A stretch of 64,000 nucleotides of DNA from an uncultured Ectothiorhodospiraceae bacterium. GTDB taxonomy: Bacteria; Pseudomonadota; Gammaproteobacteria; UBA6429; Thiohalophilaceae. This document shows positions 1 through 10,399 of the stretch, one piece after another (within the stretch, counting starts at the first letter, position 1; every line of letters begins with the position of its first letter). Below the pieces are notes generated by a model, which saw only the letters and a list, made by a program, of their open reading frames with translations, made no database searches and was not told where the DNA came from. The stretch is from positions 62,001-126,000 of the forward strand of contig CAMYMU010000046.1 of NCBI GenBank assembly GCA_947259575.1. The letters run 5' to 3'. The translations under genes and the position numbers were made by a program.

Positions 1-327
1 ACCAAGAAAATCACCCTGACTGAGCTCGCCAACCACAAAGCTATTTTACCCGCACGCGGTACCTTCACGCGTGAAATTATTGAACATGCCTTTGCAGATA
101 AGAAACTTGAACTGGATATCAGCCTGGCCAGTAATTATCTTGAAACTATCAAAATGATGGTCAGTGTAGGAATTGGCTGGAGTATCTTACCGGAACAAAT
201 GAAGAGCCGTGACCTGAAGTTTATAAATGTCGCCGGCTTAAGCTTGCAACGTAAACTCGGTGTGGTTACGCATGCAAAACGTACTCTCTCCAATGCAGCG
301 ATCGAATTGTTTAAATTATTAACTTAA
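1..327 (+). CDS. LysR-family transcriptional regulator, C-terminal part (start outside window)
   Basis: The reading frame is open from base 1 to a TAA at 325-327 and gives about 108 residues. The text resembles the second half of a LysR substrate-binding domain: a beta strand, then 'ASNYLETIKMMVSVGIGWSILP', where the G-I-G-W-S-I-L-P stretch is the usual hinge-side motif of this fold, and a short C-terminal helix. The DNA-binding helix-turn-helix would lie upstream of the window, so the regulated pathway cannot be read. The family assignment is fairly safe; the exact regulator is unknown. Confidence 0.8.
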   Translation, partial: TKKITLTELANHKAILPARGTFTREIIEHAFADKKLELDISLASNYLETIKMMVSVGIGWSILPEQMKSRDLKFINVAGLSLQRKLGVVTHAKRTLSNAAIELFKLLT

Positions 328-413
328 GGGAAATGTTAATCGAAGCTAATTTTTAAACACCCGCTGACGACCAATAGCAGTCATTAAATCCATTTCAATC
401 GAGTTCAACCCAA

Positions 414-442
414 TTGACCCGTATCAATAACTGTAATATATA
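414..442 (+). promoter_or_regulatory. Candidate sigma-70 promoter for the 240-aa gene
   Basis: TTGACC (414-419) is followed after 17 bases by TATATA (437-442). Transcription would start near 450, leaving an untranslated leader of roughly 90 bases before the gene at 538. It is the best promoter-like pair in the gap after the LysR gene. It is based on inspection only. Confidence 0.45.
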
Positions 443-537
443 ATTATGATATACAGATGGTAATGGTATTTTTTATGGAGGGATATTATATTTGATACAA
501 ACATTACCCCCTATTTCAGCCTTTTCTATGTCTTATT

Positions 538-1260
538 ATGCCTCATAAAATAGAAAGTCACCCAGATACAGAGGCTGCCCTGGCAACAGCAGTCGAGTTG
601 GCCGATGCCGTGCGCGAGGTGTTAACCAAAGAAGCATGGCCGAAAGTATTGGACAAAATAAATAAGCAATACACGCTGGAAGAAGACAAATACAACCTGG
701 ATAGCTGTTCCAGTGATAACCCATCTTATATAGGTTACTTTTGTCTTGCGCGCGTACGCTTTCTTTCTGTGTTGGCTGAAGGTTTTGATTCCGAAAAAGC
801 AGATAATCGACTAAAAAAAACTATAGCCGAGATAACGCCCAAGACGAATCCGAAGTTAGATAGATGGCAGCAAGAGGAATTGGAAAAACAACAAGATTTT
901 TTAAAGCGTGGAGCGATAACAAAGCAGGAGTATGAAACGTTTAGGTCTATACTGTCCAAAGAGAATGAGTACTTACATGTAGACCATCTTGGTTTAATGA
1001 ATTTCGACAATTGGCTAAAAGACATGAGCGATGGAGAGACAGACCCTGTTAAGCTGAAAGCCCAACTTGAAAAAGTTCCCCCTGGCAAGGTAAATCCGAA
1101 AGAACTTGTTGAACATAAACTTATCGAAGATTTAGTTGCTGTGCTAGCAGCAGCAGGCATGAGCACAACTCAAGCAACCTTACATATTGCAAATCTGGCC
1201 AAGCATTTTAACTTTAACATTAACCCTGACTCTAAACAGGTACAGCCCGCGATTAGCTAA
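538..1260 (+). CDS. Protein of unknown function, 240 aa
   Basis: I do not recognise this protein. It is soluble, highly charged and probably all-helical, with no signal peptide or membrane segment. It has a Lys/Glu-rich middle (residues about 95-145) and an Ala/Leu-rich helix near residues 195-220 ('VAVLAAAGMSTTQATLHIANLA'-like). There is no clear Shine-Dalgarno before the ATG at 538, so the start is uncertain. A plausible sigma-70 promoter lies upstream, and the downstream gene is on the other strand, so it is monocistronic. The amino-acid text looks like real coding sequence, but the role is unknown. Confidence 0.65.
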   Translation: MPHKIESHPDTEAALATAVELADAVREVLTKEAWPKVLDKINKQYTLEEDKYNLDSCSSDNPSYIGYFCLARVRFLSVLAEGFDSEKADNRLKKTIAEITPKTNPKLDRWQQEELEKQQDFLKRGAITKQEYETFRSILSKENEYLHVDHLGLMNFDNWLKDMSDGETDPVKLKAQLEKVPPGKVNPKELVEHKLIEDLVAVLAAAGMSTTQATLHIANLAKHFNFNINPDSKQVQPAIS

Positions 1261-1294
1261 TTTAATATTTTCGTATTTTTTATATCCAAAATTA

Positions 1295-2617
1295 TTAATT
1301 ATTCTTGAGTTCCTTATCTAATTGTTCCTGCTTAAACTCACAGCCAAGATAATTAGCAAGCGCTTGCACATCCTGTTCCGCGTTTTGTAAACAACTGGTC
1401 GCACCGGGCGATGGCGTCATGTTAAAGATAATGCCATTACCTGGATTAATTTTGGCCTCGCCCATATGTAATTTTCGATTTTCTTTATCGATCATTACCG
1501 GCCTGATACCGCCAATTCTTTTTGCGAAAGTTAGATCTTGTAGCTGCAAGGTGGGAACGATCTTGCGCGCGTCTTTCAAAAAAAGTCTTTGTCGAATATA
1601 GGGCACTTCAAAAAGAATATTCTTGATCATGTAGTTGCGAATATCCGAGACCTTGAACAGATCCCACATGACTTTCAGTACGCCTGGGTCAAGGTGGAAT
1701 AAACGCATGAAGTCAGGGATGGTCTTGTAGTTATGTCTTTCTAGCATTGGCAATACGAGAGCAGTTGGGCCAAACCGGGTTTTACCTCTAACCAGCAAAT
1801 CCGGATCACCATGGATTGCAGCAAAGGGCAACTTGTCATTCTGTATCGTATAAACCTTGCCTCTTAACACGTCAGGTGCATAATAAAAACTTCCGGCCAC
1901 TGGTAAACATGCATATTGATTGCCATAGCCCATGCGCTGCGCAAACAATAAACTGTGGCCACCTGCTGAGACCACCACAGAGCGCGCCTGAATTTTTCCT
2001 TCTTTAGTGCACAGTTCGAAACCGTCGTTATTCCGTTCAATAATTTTTGTGATTTTGGTGTTTAGTAAGACATCAACATTGGTGTCCGATCGTTTTGATT
2101 GCGCAACAAAGGAATCAGCCAGCGCCTGAAAATTTACCGCGCTATAATCATCGGTAACACCCAACGCGGCGATGCGCTCGTTCCGTCCCCAAACCACATT
2201 CGGTTCTATTCGACTAATACCATCTGCATCCCAGAGTTCCATCTTGTCGTAATGAGGATGGAACGCCTGATAACGCTCATGCAACTCATCACACTCCTGC
2301 TCACCTACGGCCAGTACCATTTTTGAATACTTATAGAGAATGTGTTCACAACTGGGCAGTTGCGATGCATAGTTCACCACCATGCTCGCGCCGGCTTTTA
2401 CCTTGACTGCTTTTTCTAACGAATAATTAGTCTCGATGTCACCACAGTGAAGGGTTTGACTGTTATTGCGGCCGTGAGAATTTAAGGTGGCAATGCCCTT
2501 ATCTTTTTCAACCAGGGCAATGGAGTTTAGATCGGTGTAGCGTGAAAGCAAATACAACAGTGCTGTCCCGGAGATGCCACCACCAATGATCACTACATCA
2601 TATTGCTTGGTTTCCAT
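1295..2617 (-). CDS. mqo: Malate:quinone oxidoreductase, epsilonproteobacterial type (FAD-dependent)
   Basis: Membrane-associated flavoenzyme expected to oxidise malate to oxaloacetate and pass electrons to quinone. The N-terminus has the FAD-binding GxGxxG motif (VVIIGGGISG, residues 9-18). The 440-aa length and segments such as 'CLPVAGSFYYAPDVLRGK', 'LPFAAIHGDPD', 'GKTRFGPTAL' and the C-terminal 'NMTPSPGATSCLQNA' match, from memory, the Helicobacter/Campylobacter Mqo family rather than the longer E. coli/Pseudomonas enzyme. The related L-2-hydroxyglutarate oxidases are the main alternative. The gene stands alone on the minus strand with an ATG start. A substrate assay or phylogeny would decide between the two. 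Confidence 0.8.
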   Translation of the reverse strand: METKQYDVVIIGGGISGTALLYLLSRYTDLNSIALVEKDKGIATLNSHGRNNSQTLHCGDIETNYSLEKAVKVKAGASMVVNYASQLPSCEHILYKYSKMVLAVGEQECDELHERYQAFHPHYDKMELWDADGISRIEPNVVWGRNERIAALGVTDDYSAVNFQALADSFVAQSKRSDTNVDVLLNTKITKIIERNNDGFELCTKEGKIQARSVVVSAGGHSLLFAQRMGYGNQYACLPVAGSFYYAPDVLRGKVYTIQNDKLPFAAIHGDPDLLVRGKTRFGPTALVLPMLERHNYKTIPDFMRLFHLDPGVLKVMWDLFKVSDIRNYMIKNILFEVPYIRQRLFLKDARKIVPTLQLQDLTFAKRIGGIRPVMIDKENRKLHMGEAKINPGNGIIFNMTPSPGATSCLQNAEQDVQALANYLGCEFKQEQLDKELKNN

Positions 2618-2748
2618 TTATTTACCAGATTCTGTTTGCTTAGGATAATTATCGGCCCACTCACTTATTCCATTAAGTGTAGTAGCTAAGATGAGCTAAC
2701 CTTGAAATTTTTTGGTTAAGCCATAAACAGGCATTCCCCTGATTCTTG

Positions 2749-3927
2749 TCAGGTTTCACTAACAGGCTGGTTAGTAACCTCAGGTTTGACAAAAATATAA
2801 ACCAGCATAAACCCAATCAGGCCAAAGCCAATAGAACCAGCAAAGACCCACGAGCGATCGATATAATCCCAGGCAAAACCACCATAAAGACTACCAAGCG
2901 CGCCACCTGCGCCATAGCTAATACTGCTATATAGGGCCTGCCCTTTACCCTGGTGTCGACCGCGAAATAGTTGATGAATCAAACGAATCGCAGCGGCATG
3001 GTGCAAGCCAAATGTAGCCGCATGTAAGATTTGTGCAAACAGCATGACCGGCAGCTGAGTAGGAAACAACACGATCAAGGTCCAGCGCAACACGGCCAGG
3101 GCAAAACTAATTAATAAAAGTTTTTGTAACAGGTAACGCGCTGACAGCTTGTGCATATACAAGAACAGAATCACCTCGGCAATGACGCCAATCCCCCACA
3201 ACCAACCGACCGTTCCACTGGAGTAATCAAAACTCTGCATATATAAATTATAAAAAGCGTAATACGGGCCATGGCTGGCCTGCATACAAAAACAGGCGGC
3301 GAGCAAACCAAGCACATGAGGTTTACTCAGGGTCTTGCGCAACGGTTCATGATCCAAAGCTAAGTGCCCTGCCGCAGACTCTGGTACGGTTAAACTTACT
3401 AACCAAATACCAATCAGCAAAATGGAAACAAAATAAGGCAGGCTTGAGTACGGTAATACCTGAAACACATAACCGAGTACGACAACGGTAATAATAAAAC
3501 CAATTGAACCCCAAAGACGGATAGAACTATAACGATCTTCTTCGTTATTCAGATGGCTAAAGGTCGTCGCTTCAAATTGCGGTAAGGCCGCATTCCAGAA
3601 GAAACTGAACACGGTCATCACTAACACCACCATAAAATAAGTTTGGTTAATTAGCAGACCTAAAAAACTAAGCGCCGCAAAGAAACAACCTAACCTGACG
3701 ATGAGCATTCGTTTGCCAGAGTGATCCGCAATCCAGCCCCAGATATTGGGTGCGATAATCTTTGTCGCCATGGTGATCGCAATGATGACGCCGATCTGAA
3801 ACGTGGTGATGTCCAAGGTTTTCAAATACGGACCAAGATAAGGCACAAACGCACCTAAGCTTGCGAAGTAAAAAAAGTAAAACCCGGATAGTCGCCAATA
3901 CGGCGCGGATGATGAAGCGGGTGACAT
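2749..3927 (-). CDS. MFS permease of the HcaT/MFS_1-like group
   Basis: A 392-aa integral membrane protein with about 12 hydrophobic segments. It begins 'YWRLSGFYFFYFASLGAF', the signature opening of the 3-phenylpropionate/nucleoside-symporter-like MFS group (MFS_1_like). The loop 'WGWIADHSGKR' between helices 2 and 3 is the usual MFS G-x-x-x-D-x-x-G-x-R motif. The ATG lies 7 bases after the aroC stop, so it is probably co-transcribed with aroC. The substrate cannot be read; the HcaT name in databases for this group is often nominal. Confidence 0.8.
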   Translation of the reverse strand: MSPASSSAPYWRLSGFYFFYFASLGAFVPYLGPYLKTLDITTFQIGVIIAITMATKIIAPNIWGWIADHSGKRMLIVRLGCFFAALSFLGLLINQTYFMVVLVMTVFSFFWNAALPQFEATTFSHLNNEEDRYSSIRLWGSIGFIITVVVLGYVFQVLPYSSLPYFVSILLIGIWLVSLTVPESAAGHLALDHEPLRKTLSKPHVLGLLAACFCMQASHGPYYAFYNLYMQSFDYSSGTVGWLWGIGVIAEVILFLYMHKLSARYLLQKLLLISFALAVLRWTLIVLFPTQLPVMLFAQILHAATFGLHHAAAIRLIHQLFRGRHQGKGQALYSSISYGAGGALGSLYGGFAWDYIDRSWVFAGSIGFGLIGFMLVYIFVKPEVTNQPVSET

Positions 3928-3934
3928 CCCGCAG

Positions 3935-5035
3935 CTAGTCCTTTTGAGAAGGAATAACGGGCGTGTCTACTTTGACGTCCATATTTTGCGCACGATGCCG
4001 CAGCACATGGTCCATTAATGTAATCGCTAACATTGCTTCAGCAATCGGGGTGGCACGAATCCCTACACAAGGGTCGTGGCGACCTGTTGTCACCACCTCA
4101 ACGGGATTACCTTCCAGGTCGATGCTTTGACCAGGTAAACGAATACTCGAGGTAGGCTTCAGAGCGATGCTGACCAGAATATCTTGCCCAGAAGAAATAC
4201 CGCCTAGTACACCACCCGCATGGTTTGACAAGAATCCCTCGGTTGTCATTTCGTCCCGATGTTCAGTGCCCTTTTGGGTCACACTTTCAAAGCCGGCTCC
4301 AATCTCCACTCCTTTGACCGCATTGATACTCATCATGGCATGGGCGATATCGGCATCGAGTCGATCAAAAATAGGCTCACCAAGTCCAGGCATCATCCCG
4401 GTTGCAACTACGTTGATTCTCGCACCAACAGAGTTACCTTCCTTACGTAAGGCGTCCATATAATTTTCAAGTTCGGCTACTTTATCGGCATCAGGGAAAA
4501 AGAAAGGATTTTCTTCAACCGCATCCCAATCAAACTTGTCAGCTGAAATCGGTCCCAGTTGAGCCATATAGCCGCGAATTTCAATGCCGTATCTATCTTT
4601 GAGATATTTTTTAGCAACAGCACCTGCGGCTACTCGCATGGCGGTCTCACGAGCCGATGAACGACCACCACCGCGATAGTCACGTAAACCATATTTCTGA
4701 AGATAGGTATAATCTGCGTGGCCAGGGCGGAAACGATCTAATATATTAGAGTAATCTTTTGAGCGTTGATCTGTGTTCTCGATCATCAGCCCAATAGGCG
4801 TGCCCGTTGTTTTGCCTTCAAAAACACCGGAGAGGATTCTAACCATGTCATCTTCGCGTCTTTGAGTTGTATGGCGGGTCTTGCCAGGCTTGCGGCGCTC
4901 GAGATCGTTTTGAAGATCAGCCTCAGTCAATTCGAGGCCCGGGGGGCATCCATCAATAATACAGCCAAGCGCAGGCCCATGGCTCTCGCCGAAGCTGGTG
5001 ATGGTGAAAATTTTACCAAATGTATTTCCTGACAT
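3935..5035 (-). CDS. aroC: Chorismate synthase
   Basis: Converts 5-enolpyruvylshikimate-3-phosphate to chorismate using reduced FMN, the last common step of aromatic biosynthesis. The start '[10 protein letters not shown]' with the motif '[10 protein letters not shown]' and the signature '[18 protein letters not shown]' are diagnostic; the length of 366 aa is normal. The frame is open further upstream, but those residues do not belong to the family, so ATG 5033-5035 is chosen. It sits divergently from the GGDEF-EAL gene with 124 bases between. Chorismate is also the substrate of the XanB2-like enzyme at 58.2 kb, although the genes are far apart. Confidence 0.97.
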   Translation of the reverse strand: MSGNTFGKIFTITSFGESHGPALGCIIDGCPPGLELTEADLQNDLERRKPGKTRHTTQRREDDMVRILSGVFEGKTTGTPIGLMIENTDQRSKDYSNILDRFRPGHADYTYLQKYGLRDYRGGGRSSARETAMRVAAGAVAKKYLKDRYGIEIRGYMAQLGPISADKFDWDAVEENPFFFPDADKVAELENYMDALRKEGNSVGARINVVATGMMPGLGEPIFDRLDADIAHAMMSINAVKGVEIGAGFESVTQKGTEHRDEMTTEGFLSNHAGGVLGGISSGQDILVSIALKPTSSIRLPGQSIDLEGNPVEVVTTGRHDPCVGIRATPIAEAMLAITLMDHVLRHRAQNMDVKVDTPVIPSQKD

Positions 5036-5159
5036 AGTCCGATATTGTACTGTGTTAATGCGGCTGCGTCTTGTCCCGTTTTGAAGAATAAAATACTGAA
5101 AAAGAACATATCCAGATGAGTATTTCCCCACAAGGGGAAAACACAATATTATAGAAAAT

Positions 5160-7520
5160 ATGCCTAAATCGCAGTCTACAAAAACTACCACCAGCGTTAA
5201 TTATGGAAAGCGGATCCTGATTTTTTGGTTTTTTGCGAGCCTAATTATTGGCGCCACCACCATCATCTACGGTGCTCAACAACGAAAAGCGAGTCATGAT
5301 CGGATCAATAATCTGCTAACCACGGAATCGAGGAAATCTGACCTATTAACTGATATGCGTAGTGCCGCTCGCGAACGTAGCTTGTGCTTATTTAATATGG
5401 TCAGCCTCGAGGATCCTTTTGAACGCGATGTATGGTTTCTTGAATTTAATAAACAGGGCGCTCGCTTTGCACGAGCCCGCCTACAGTTAACTGAATTGGC
5501 AATATCACCAGAAGAAATTCGTTTCCTTGAATTACAGGGAAGACTTTCTGGCAAAGCGATCCCAACCCAAAACAAAGTCGTTGACCTGGTACAGTCGTAT
5601 CAAGTCGATCAAGCAAAGCAAATATTAATGTCAAAAGGTATCCCGTTTCAAAACAATGTGTTTACGGTTATTGATGACTATCTATATTACATTCGAACCA
5701 ACATCAACGAGCAGCTTCAGATTCTAAATAGTGACTACGATCAGGCACAAATAAACGTATTGCTTTTGGGTTTTGTCGCATTTGTTTTAGTGGTGTGGAT
5801 TGCCATCCACGTAATTCGTAATACAGCTCGTATGGCGCGGGAGGCTTATATCGAAAAAGAACAGGCGCTTGTAACACTGGGCTCAATTGGTGATGCGGTA
5901 ATCACTACCGATAGTACTGGCCTGGTTCATATAATGAATAAAGAAGCTGAAAAACTGACCGGTTGGTTACAAGATGAAGCTCAAAACAAACCGCTGTTGG
6001 CTGTTATGAAATTAATTGATAGTAAGAGCAATCGCAGCTTGAGAAATCCGGTTATCGAGGCCATCAGTTCAAAACAGAGTGTTACGTCTCCCGCTAATAG
6101 CGCCTTACTGGATCGATACAACCAAAAATCCGAGATTGAATATAATGCAAGCGCCATTAATGATCAGAATCATCAAACTTATGGTGGTGTCATAGTATTT
6201 CGTGACGTAACAGAAAACAGAGAACTGGAAAAACAGTTAACCTACCATGCTAGCCATGATGAATTAACTGGACTCGTTAACCGACGTGAGTTTGAAATTC
6301 GACTGTCACAGGCAATATCAAATGCAAAAGTCGAACATTCTAATTATTCATTGCTCTATCTAGATCTTGATCAATTCAAAGTCATTAATGACATGGGCGG
6401 TCATAATGCTGGCGATGAGTTATTAAAACAACTTAGCAAGTCAGTTAAAAATATACTACGTGAAAGCGACACCCTGGCAAGATTGGGCGGTGATGAATTT
6501 GGAATTCTACTTGATGGCTGCCCCCTCCCCAAGGCCATTGAGATTGCTGAGACAATACGTAAAACCATTTCAGAGTTTCAGTTTTACTGGCAAGGCCAGG
6601 TGTTTACCGTTGGAGTAAGTATTGGTGCCATTTCCATCACTGCAGACTCCGGTAAAATGAATGAAGTGATGAGCGCGGTTGATACCGCCTGTTACACTGC
6701 AAAGGACCTGGGTAGAAACCGGATTCAGGTTTACCAACATGGCGATCAGGAACTTACAAAACGAAAAAATGAAATGCACTGGAAACAGCGCATTAGTGAA
6801 GCAGTAAACGATGACTCATTTGTATTATATGCCCAGGAAATTTTTCCACGCGACAAGAAAAACCAAGCGATCCGGCGTTTGGAAATTCTAGTTCGCCTGC
6901 ATGACGCAGACGGAAACTTGATTACACCCCATGCTTTTTTACCCGCCGCAGAACGTTATGCACTAACCGCCGACATCGATCTATGGGTTATAAAAAAGAC
7001 GTTACAGACAATTTCAGAATTAAAACTGGATAAACAGAATTACAACATCAGTATCAACCTCTCAGGTCAATCACTCAATACGCCTAACATACTTCGTACC
7101 ATTATAAATAATTTTGAGACCAGTGGCGTTGATCCTGAAATGATTTGTTTTGAAATAACGGAGTCTATGGCGATATCAAACATCACGGCAGCCAGAAAAT
7201 TTATTTCAATCCTGAAAGGAATGGGTTGTCAATTCGCGCTGGATGATTTCGGAAAGGGACTTAGCTCTTTTACTTACCTTAAACATATTCCAGTAGACAT
7301 TATTAAAATAGATGGTAGCTTTGTTCGTGATATTGTCGATGATCCCATTAATATGAGTTTTGTTGAAGCCATTATTAAAATTGCGCACGTGATGGGTTTA
7401 GAGACCGTCGCTGAATATGTTGAAAATGAAGCTATCTATAATGCTATTCAGGGGACCCAAATTGATTACATACAGGGCAATCACGTTTCAAGACCCTCTC
7501 CTTTCGAAAAAATTATATAA
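5160..7520 (+). CDS. Membrane GGDEF-EAL protein with PAS domain (c-di-GMP turnover)
   Basis: A 786-aa sensor with a membrane helix at about 18-38, a 160-residue periplasmic region, a second helix at about 199-219, a PAS domain (about 233-355), a GGDEF domain and an EAL domain. The GGDEF motif is intact (443-447), with an inhibitory RxxD site five residues before it (R434-D437). In the EAL domain the motif reads E-I-L (575-577). The other metal and substrate residues are present: N633, E665, D695-D696 (DDFG), K716 and E752. Both activities are therefore plausible. The gene interrupts the usual prmB-aroC neighbourhood on the opposite strand. A TTTCCCC/GGGGAAA hairpin lies just before the ATG, and no clear Shine-Dalgarno is visible. 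Confidence 0.92.
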   Translation: MPKSQSTKTTTSVNYGKRILIFWFFASLIIGATTIIYGAQQRKASHDRINNLLTTESRKSDLLTDMRSAARERSLCLFNMVSLEDPFERDVWFLEFNKQGARFARARLQLTELAISPEEIRFLELQGRLSGKAIPTQNKVVDLVQSYQVDQAKQILMSKGIPFQNNVFTVIDDYLYYIRTNINEQLQILNSDYDQAQINVLLLGFVAFVLVVWIAIHVIRNTARMAREAYIEKEQALVTLGSIGDAVITTDSTGLVHIMNKEAEKLTGWLQDEAQNKPLLAVMKLIDSKSNRSLRNPVIEAISSKQSVTSPANSALLDRYNQKSEIEYNASAINDQNHQTYGGVIVFRDVTENRELEKQLTYHASHDELTGLVNRREFEIRLSQAISNAKVEHSNYSLLYLDLDQFKVINDMGGHNAGDELLKQLSKSVKNILRESDTLARLGGDEFGILLDGCPLPKAIEIAETIRKTISEFQFYWQGQVFTVGVSIGAISITADSGKMNEVMSAVDTACYTAKDLGRNRIQVYQHGDQELTKRKNEMHWKQRISEAVNDDSFVLYAQEIFPRDKKNQAIRRLEILVRLHDADGNLITPHAFLPAAERYALTADIDLWVIKKTLQTISELKLDKQNYNISINLSGQSLNTPNILRTIINNFETSGVDPEMICFEITESMAISNITAARKFISILKGMGCQFALDDFGKGLSSFTYLKHIPVDIIKIDGSFVRDIVDDPINMSFVEAIIKIAHVMGLETVAEYVENEAIYNAIQGTQIDYIQGNHVSRPSPFEKII

Positions 7521-7544
7521 CAGCAAAACCTTACCGATTAGAAC

Positions 7545-7565
7545 AAAAAACCAGGGCATTCCCTG
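7545..7565 (-). terminator. Rho-independent terminator after prmB
   Basis: Read on the minus strand, CAGGG-AATG-CCCTG (7552-7565) is followed by GG and then TTTTTT (7545-7550). It lies about 25 bases beyond the prmB stop and between two convergent genes. Confidence 0.65.
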
Positions 7566-7589
7566 ATGATGGCTATCATTAATTTACTA

Positions 7590-8480
7590 CTATAAATTAG
7601 TTAAGTGTTTTCTTTCTAACAGAAAAACCCCTTCACCCCCCCTTTCAAACTCCAACCACATAAATGGGAGCTTTGGAAAAGCACGTTGCAAGGCATCCTG
7701 GCTATTGCCTACTTCAACGATTAAAATACCATGCGGGTTAAGATGTTGTGCTGCCTGATTTAAAATTTTCGTTACGCAGTCCAGGCCGTCATCCCCCGAG
7801 GTTAAACCAATGACAGGCTCTTCTTTATACTCTAAAGGCAATCCGTCGTATTCCTGCTGGCTAACGTAGGGTGGATTGCTCACAATGATGTCATATTTCT
7901 CATCTGCCAGACTCTCAAAAACATCAGATTTGATAATTGAGACTCTATCCTGCAGGTTCATGCGCTGCACATTTATTTTTGCAACCTCAATCGCGCCATC
8001 ATCGATATCAACAGCTGTCACCTTTGTGTTGTCGAGATAGTGTGCACAGCTTAGCGCAATACAGCCACTTCCTGTTCCAATTTCAAGAATCGAGTTTATT
8101 TTATCCCGTGCAATCCAGGGCTGGAATTCGTCATGGATTAATTCTGCAATTGGTGAACGCGGTACCAACACCCGCTCATCGACAAAAAAGGGCAAACCAC
8201 AAAACCAGGCCTCATGAACCAGGTAGGCCGCAGGCTTTTTAGTTGAAATTCTTTGCTGTAGTAAATCCTGGATGGATTTATTGTTCTTTGGACTAAGAGT
8301 TTCTTTCGGATCATAACCGGTTAGACCATAATCAGTATTTAATGCGTGGGAAATTAAATATACTGCTTCATCGATCGCATTATCAGTTCCATGCCCATAA
8401 AAAAGATCGGCGGCCGAAAACTTTTTCTCGGCCCAGTACACCCAATCTTCAATGGTTGTAGGCTGTAGCGCTGTATTCAT
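7590..8480 (-). CDS. prmB: Ribosomal protein L3 (glutamine-N5) methyltransferase PrmB
   Basis: SAM-dependent methyltransferase expected to methylate a glutamine of ribosomal protein L3. It has the class-I SAM site 'LEIGTGSGCIAL', the acidic 'VDIDDGAI' strand and the catalytic NPPY motif ('VSNPPYVSQQEY'), which is shared with PrmC. The N-terminal helical domain and a length of 296 aa fit PrmB; 'ERVLVPRSPIAELI' is typical of PrmB, where PrmC has a different substrate loop. It starts 4 bases after the mog stop, so the two genes are translationally close. Confidence 0.93.
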   Translation of the reverse strand: MNTALQPTTIEDWVYWAEKKFSAADLFYGHGTDNAIDEAVYLISHALNTDYGLTGYDPKETLSPKNNKSIQDLLQQRISTKKPAAYLVHEAWFCGLPFFVDERVLVPRSPIAELIHDEFQPWIARDKINSILEIGTGSGCIALSCAHYLDNTKVTAVDIDDGAIEVAKINVQRMNLQDRVSIIKSDVFESLADEKYDIIVSNPPYVSQQEYDGLPLEYKEEPVIGLTSGDDGLDCVTKILNQAAQHLNPHGILIVEVGNSQDALQRAFPKLPFMWLEFERGGEGVFLLERKHLTNL

Positions 8481-8483
8481 TTT

Positions 8484-9026
8484 TCAATCTGACTTCTTTG
8501 CATGCTTGGGTCGGAATGCTTTGATGACATCGTCATTAGCTTCTATATAAGGACCTTCAATCAAATCAATGCAATAAGGGATAGCGGGAAAAACAGCATT
8601 CAGGCAATCGGATATTGCCGAGGGTTTACCTGGAAGATTGACAATTAAACAACGATTGCGAGTGCCGGCAATCTGTCTAGACAAAATGGCGGTGGGTACA
8701 AACTGTAAAGAGACAGCGCGCATTTGTTCACCAAAGCCATCCAGAATTTTGTCGCAGACAGCTTCGGTTGCCTCTGGGGTCACATCTCTTTGCGCCGGTC
8801 CAGTACCACCTGTGGTTACGATCAGGCAACACCCCTCCTCTTCGAGTTCAATCAACGTCTTTTCAATTAACGCTTGTTCATCAGCTATGATCCGTGCAAC
8901 AGGTGACCACTCGCTGGTAATTGCAGTTGTCATCCACTCTTGCATCGCCGGTCCACCTAGATCCTCATACTCACCTTTACTGGCACGATCTGATACCGTC
9001 ACAAATCCGATTTTAATCTCACTCAT
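8484..9026 (-). CDS. mog: Molybdopterin adenylyltransferase
   Basis: Adenylylates molybdopterin before molybdenum insertion in cofactor biosynthesis. The 180-aa protein has the MoaB/Mog fold signatures 'GFVTVSDRASKGEYEDLGGP' and 'TTGGTGPAQRDVTPEA', and 'NLPGKPSAISDCL' near the end. The Asp/Glu-rich start and the length favour Mog over MoaB. It lies between the radical SAM gene and prmB on the same strand. No other molybdenum cofactor gene is in the window. Confidence 0.92.
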   Translation of the reverse strand: MSEIKIGFVTVSDRASKGEYEDLGGPAMQEWMTTAITSEWSPVARIIADEQALIEKTLIELEEEGCCLIVTTGGTGPAQRDVTPEATEAVCDKILDGFGEQMRAVSLQFVPTAILSRQIAGTRNRCLIVNLPGKPSAISDCLNAVFPAIPYCIDLIEGPYIEANDDVIKAFRPKHAKKSD

Positions 9027-9108
9027 ACTTTTTCCTGTTTGCTAACCATATAAAAACCTGACCATCATATTGATCGTATGCAAGTTAGCGTTTTAGTGTT
9101 TCGATGTT

Positions 9109-10218
9109 TTAGGTAATACCGAATGTATCACTTAGATGTACGGGCTGGCGCCTGGAACCCCAATTACCAGGTGGACCATCAAATCTACCGGCGCATAGCG
9201 TACCACATTTTGTACAGTGACCATCATCAGTCAGATTCCAGTCACTCAGGATATACCAGTCACGACCGATTAAGGTGGTTCCACACTTATGGCAATAAGT
9301 ACTCTCACCTTGCTTATCATGCACATTACCCGTGTACGCGTAATAGATACCATTTTCCAGGGCTATTTGACGAGCACGTGTCAGGGTCGCAGGTGGAGTT
9401 GCAGGCGTATCCATCATCTTCCAATCAGGATGAAAGGCACTAAAGTGAATGGGTACATCAGGGCCAAGGTGCTCAACCATCCACTGAGTCAAACGATGTA
9501 ACTCTTCATCTGAGTCGTTGTGGCCGGGGATCAACAGGGTTGTGACTTCGAGCCAGGTATCCGTTTCGTGTTTGATGTACTTGAGAGTATCCAGTACAGG
9601 CTCGAGATGCCCACCCGTAAGTTTATAATAAAAGTCTTCGGTAAAGGCCTTGAGGTCAACATTCGCAGCGTCCATATGTTGATAAAATTCTGCACGCGGT
9701 TCTGGACAGACATAGCCTGCGGTAACGGCAACCGTCTTGATATCTTTTGCCTTACAGGCCTTAGCCACATCAATGGCGTACTCATGAAATATCACCGGGT
9801 CGTTATAGGTGAAGGCAATGCTTTTACAGTTATATTTCTCTGCCGCTTCGGCTAACTGCTCCGGGCTGGCAGCATCGGCGAGGGTATCGATCTCACGTGA
9901 CTTGCTCATATCCCAGTTTTGGCAGAACTTGCACGCCAAATTACAACCAGCGGTCCCAAAAGACAGGACCGGCGTACCGGGATAAAAGTGGTTTAAGGGT
10001 TTCTTTTCTATCGGGTCGATGCAAAAGCCGCTCGAACGTCCATAGCTGGTTAATACCATCTGGTCATGCAGGCGGCCTCTGATAAAACATAAACCCCTTT
10101 GCCCTTCATGCAGCTTGCAGTAGCGAGGACAAAGATCACACTGTATGCGCTTGTCATCTAGCATGTGCCAGTATTTGACTGGTCTGGCGCTATCTTCTGT
10201 GATTAACGTATCTGACAT
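9109..10218 (-). CDS. amrS: AmmeMemoRadiSam system radical SAM enzyme (AmrS)
   Basis: A 369-aa radical SAM protein. The 4Fe-4S motif is C-x3-C-x2-C ('CNLACKFC'). An extra cysteine cluster precedes it ('CDLCPRYC...GLC'), and the C-terminus has two zinc-ribbon-like pairs ('CHKCG', 'CTKCG') before the conserved 'GRFDGPPGNWGSRRQPV'. This layout is that of AmrS, the radical SAM partner of MEMO1-like and AMMECR1-like proteins. The reaction is not established, to my knowledge. It is divergent from the amrB-amrA pair and upstream of mog. Confidence 0.93.
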   Translation of the reverse strand: MSDTLITEDSARPVKYWHMLDDKRIQCDLCPRYCKLHEGQRGLCFIRGRLHDQMVLTSYGRSSGFCIDPIEKKPLNHFYPGTPVLSFGTAGCNLACKFCQNWDMSKSREIDTLADAASPEQLAEAAEKYNCKSIAFTYNDPVIFHEYAIDVAKACKAKDIKTVAVTAGYVCPEPRAEFYQHMDAANVDLKAFTEDFYYKLTGGHLEPVLDTLKYIKHETDTWLEVTTLLIPGHNDSDEELHRLTQWMVEHLGPDVPIHFSAFHPDWKMMDTPATPPATLTRARQIALENGIYYAYTGNVHDKQGESTYCHKCGTTLIGRDWYILSDWNLTDDGHCTKCGTLCAGRFDGPPGNWGSRRQPVHLSDTFGIT

Positions 10219-10399
10219 ATTTCCAACGATATAATTTTATTGATCGATTCAGCCTGAATTCTTTAAAATAGTAACTACTCTATATATAGGGCACCTGTAG
10301 ACCGATCTTCAAGTTAAATACGAAATTATATTTCATTGTAGTTTGAATACCTGACCACATTAATGATGTATTACCACAACAGTATTTAAGGTTACGCAG

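Noticed and set aside
735-1166. Long open frame on the minus strand opposite the 240-aa gene
   Set aside because: It is Ser/Phe/Cys-rich, the usual look of an antisense shadow, while the plus-strand frame has normal charged helical composition.
5036-5191. N-terminal extension of chorismate synthase
   Set aside because: The extra 52 residues are hydrophobic and unlike any AroC, and they extend past the divergent GGDEF-EAL start; the family starts at MSGNTFGK.
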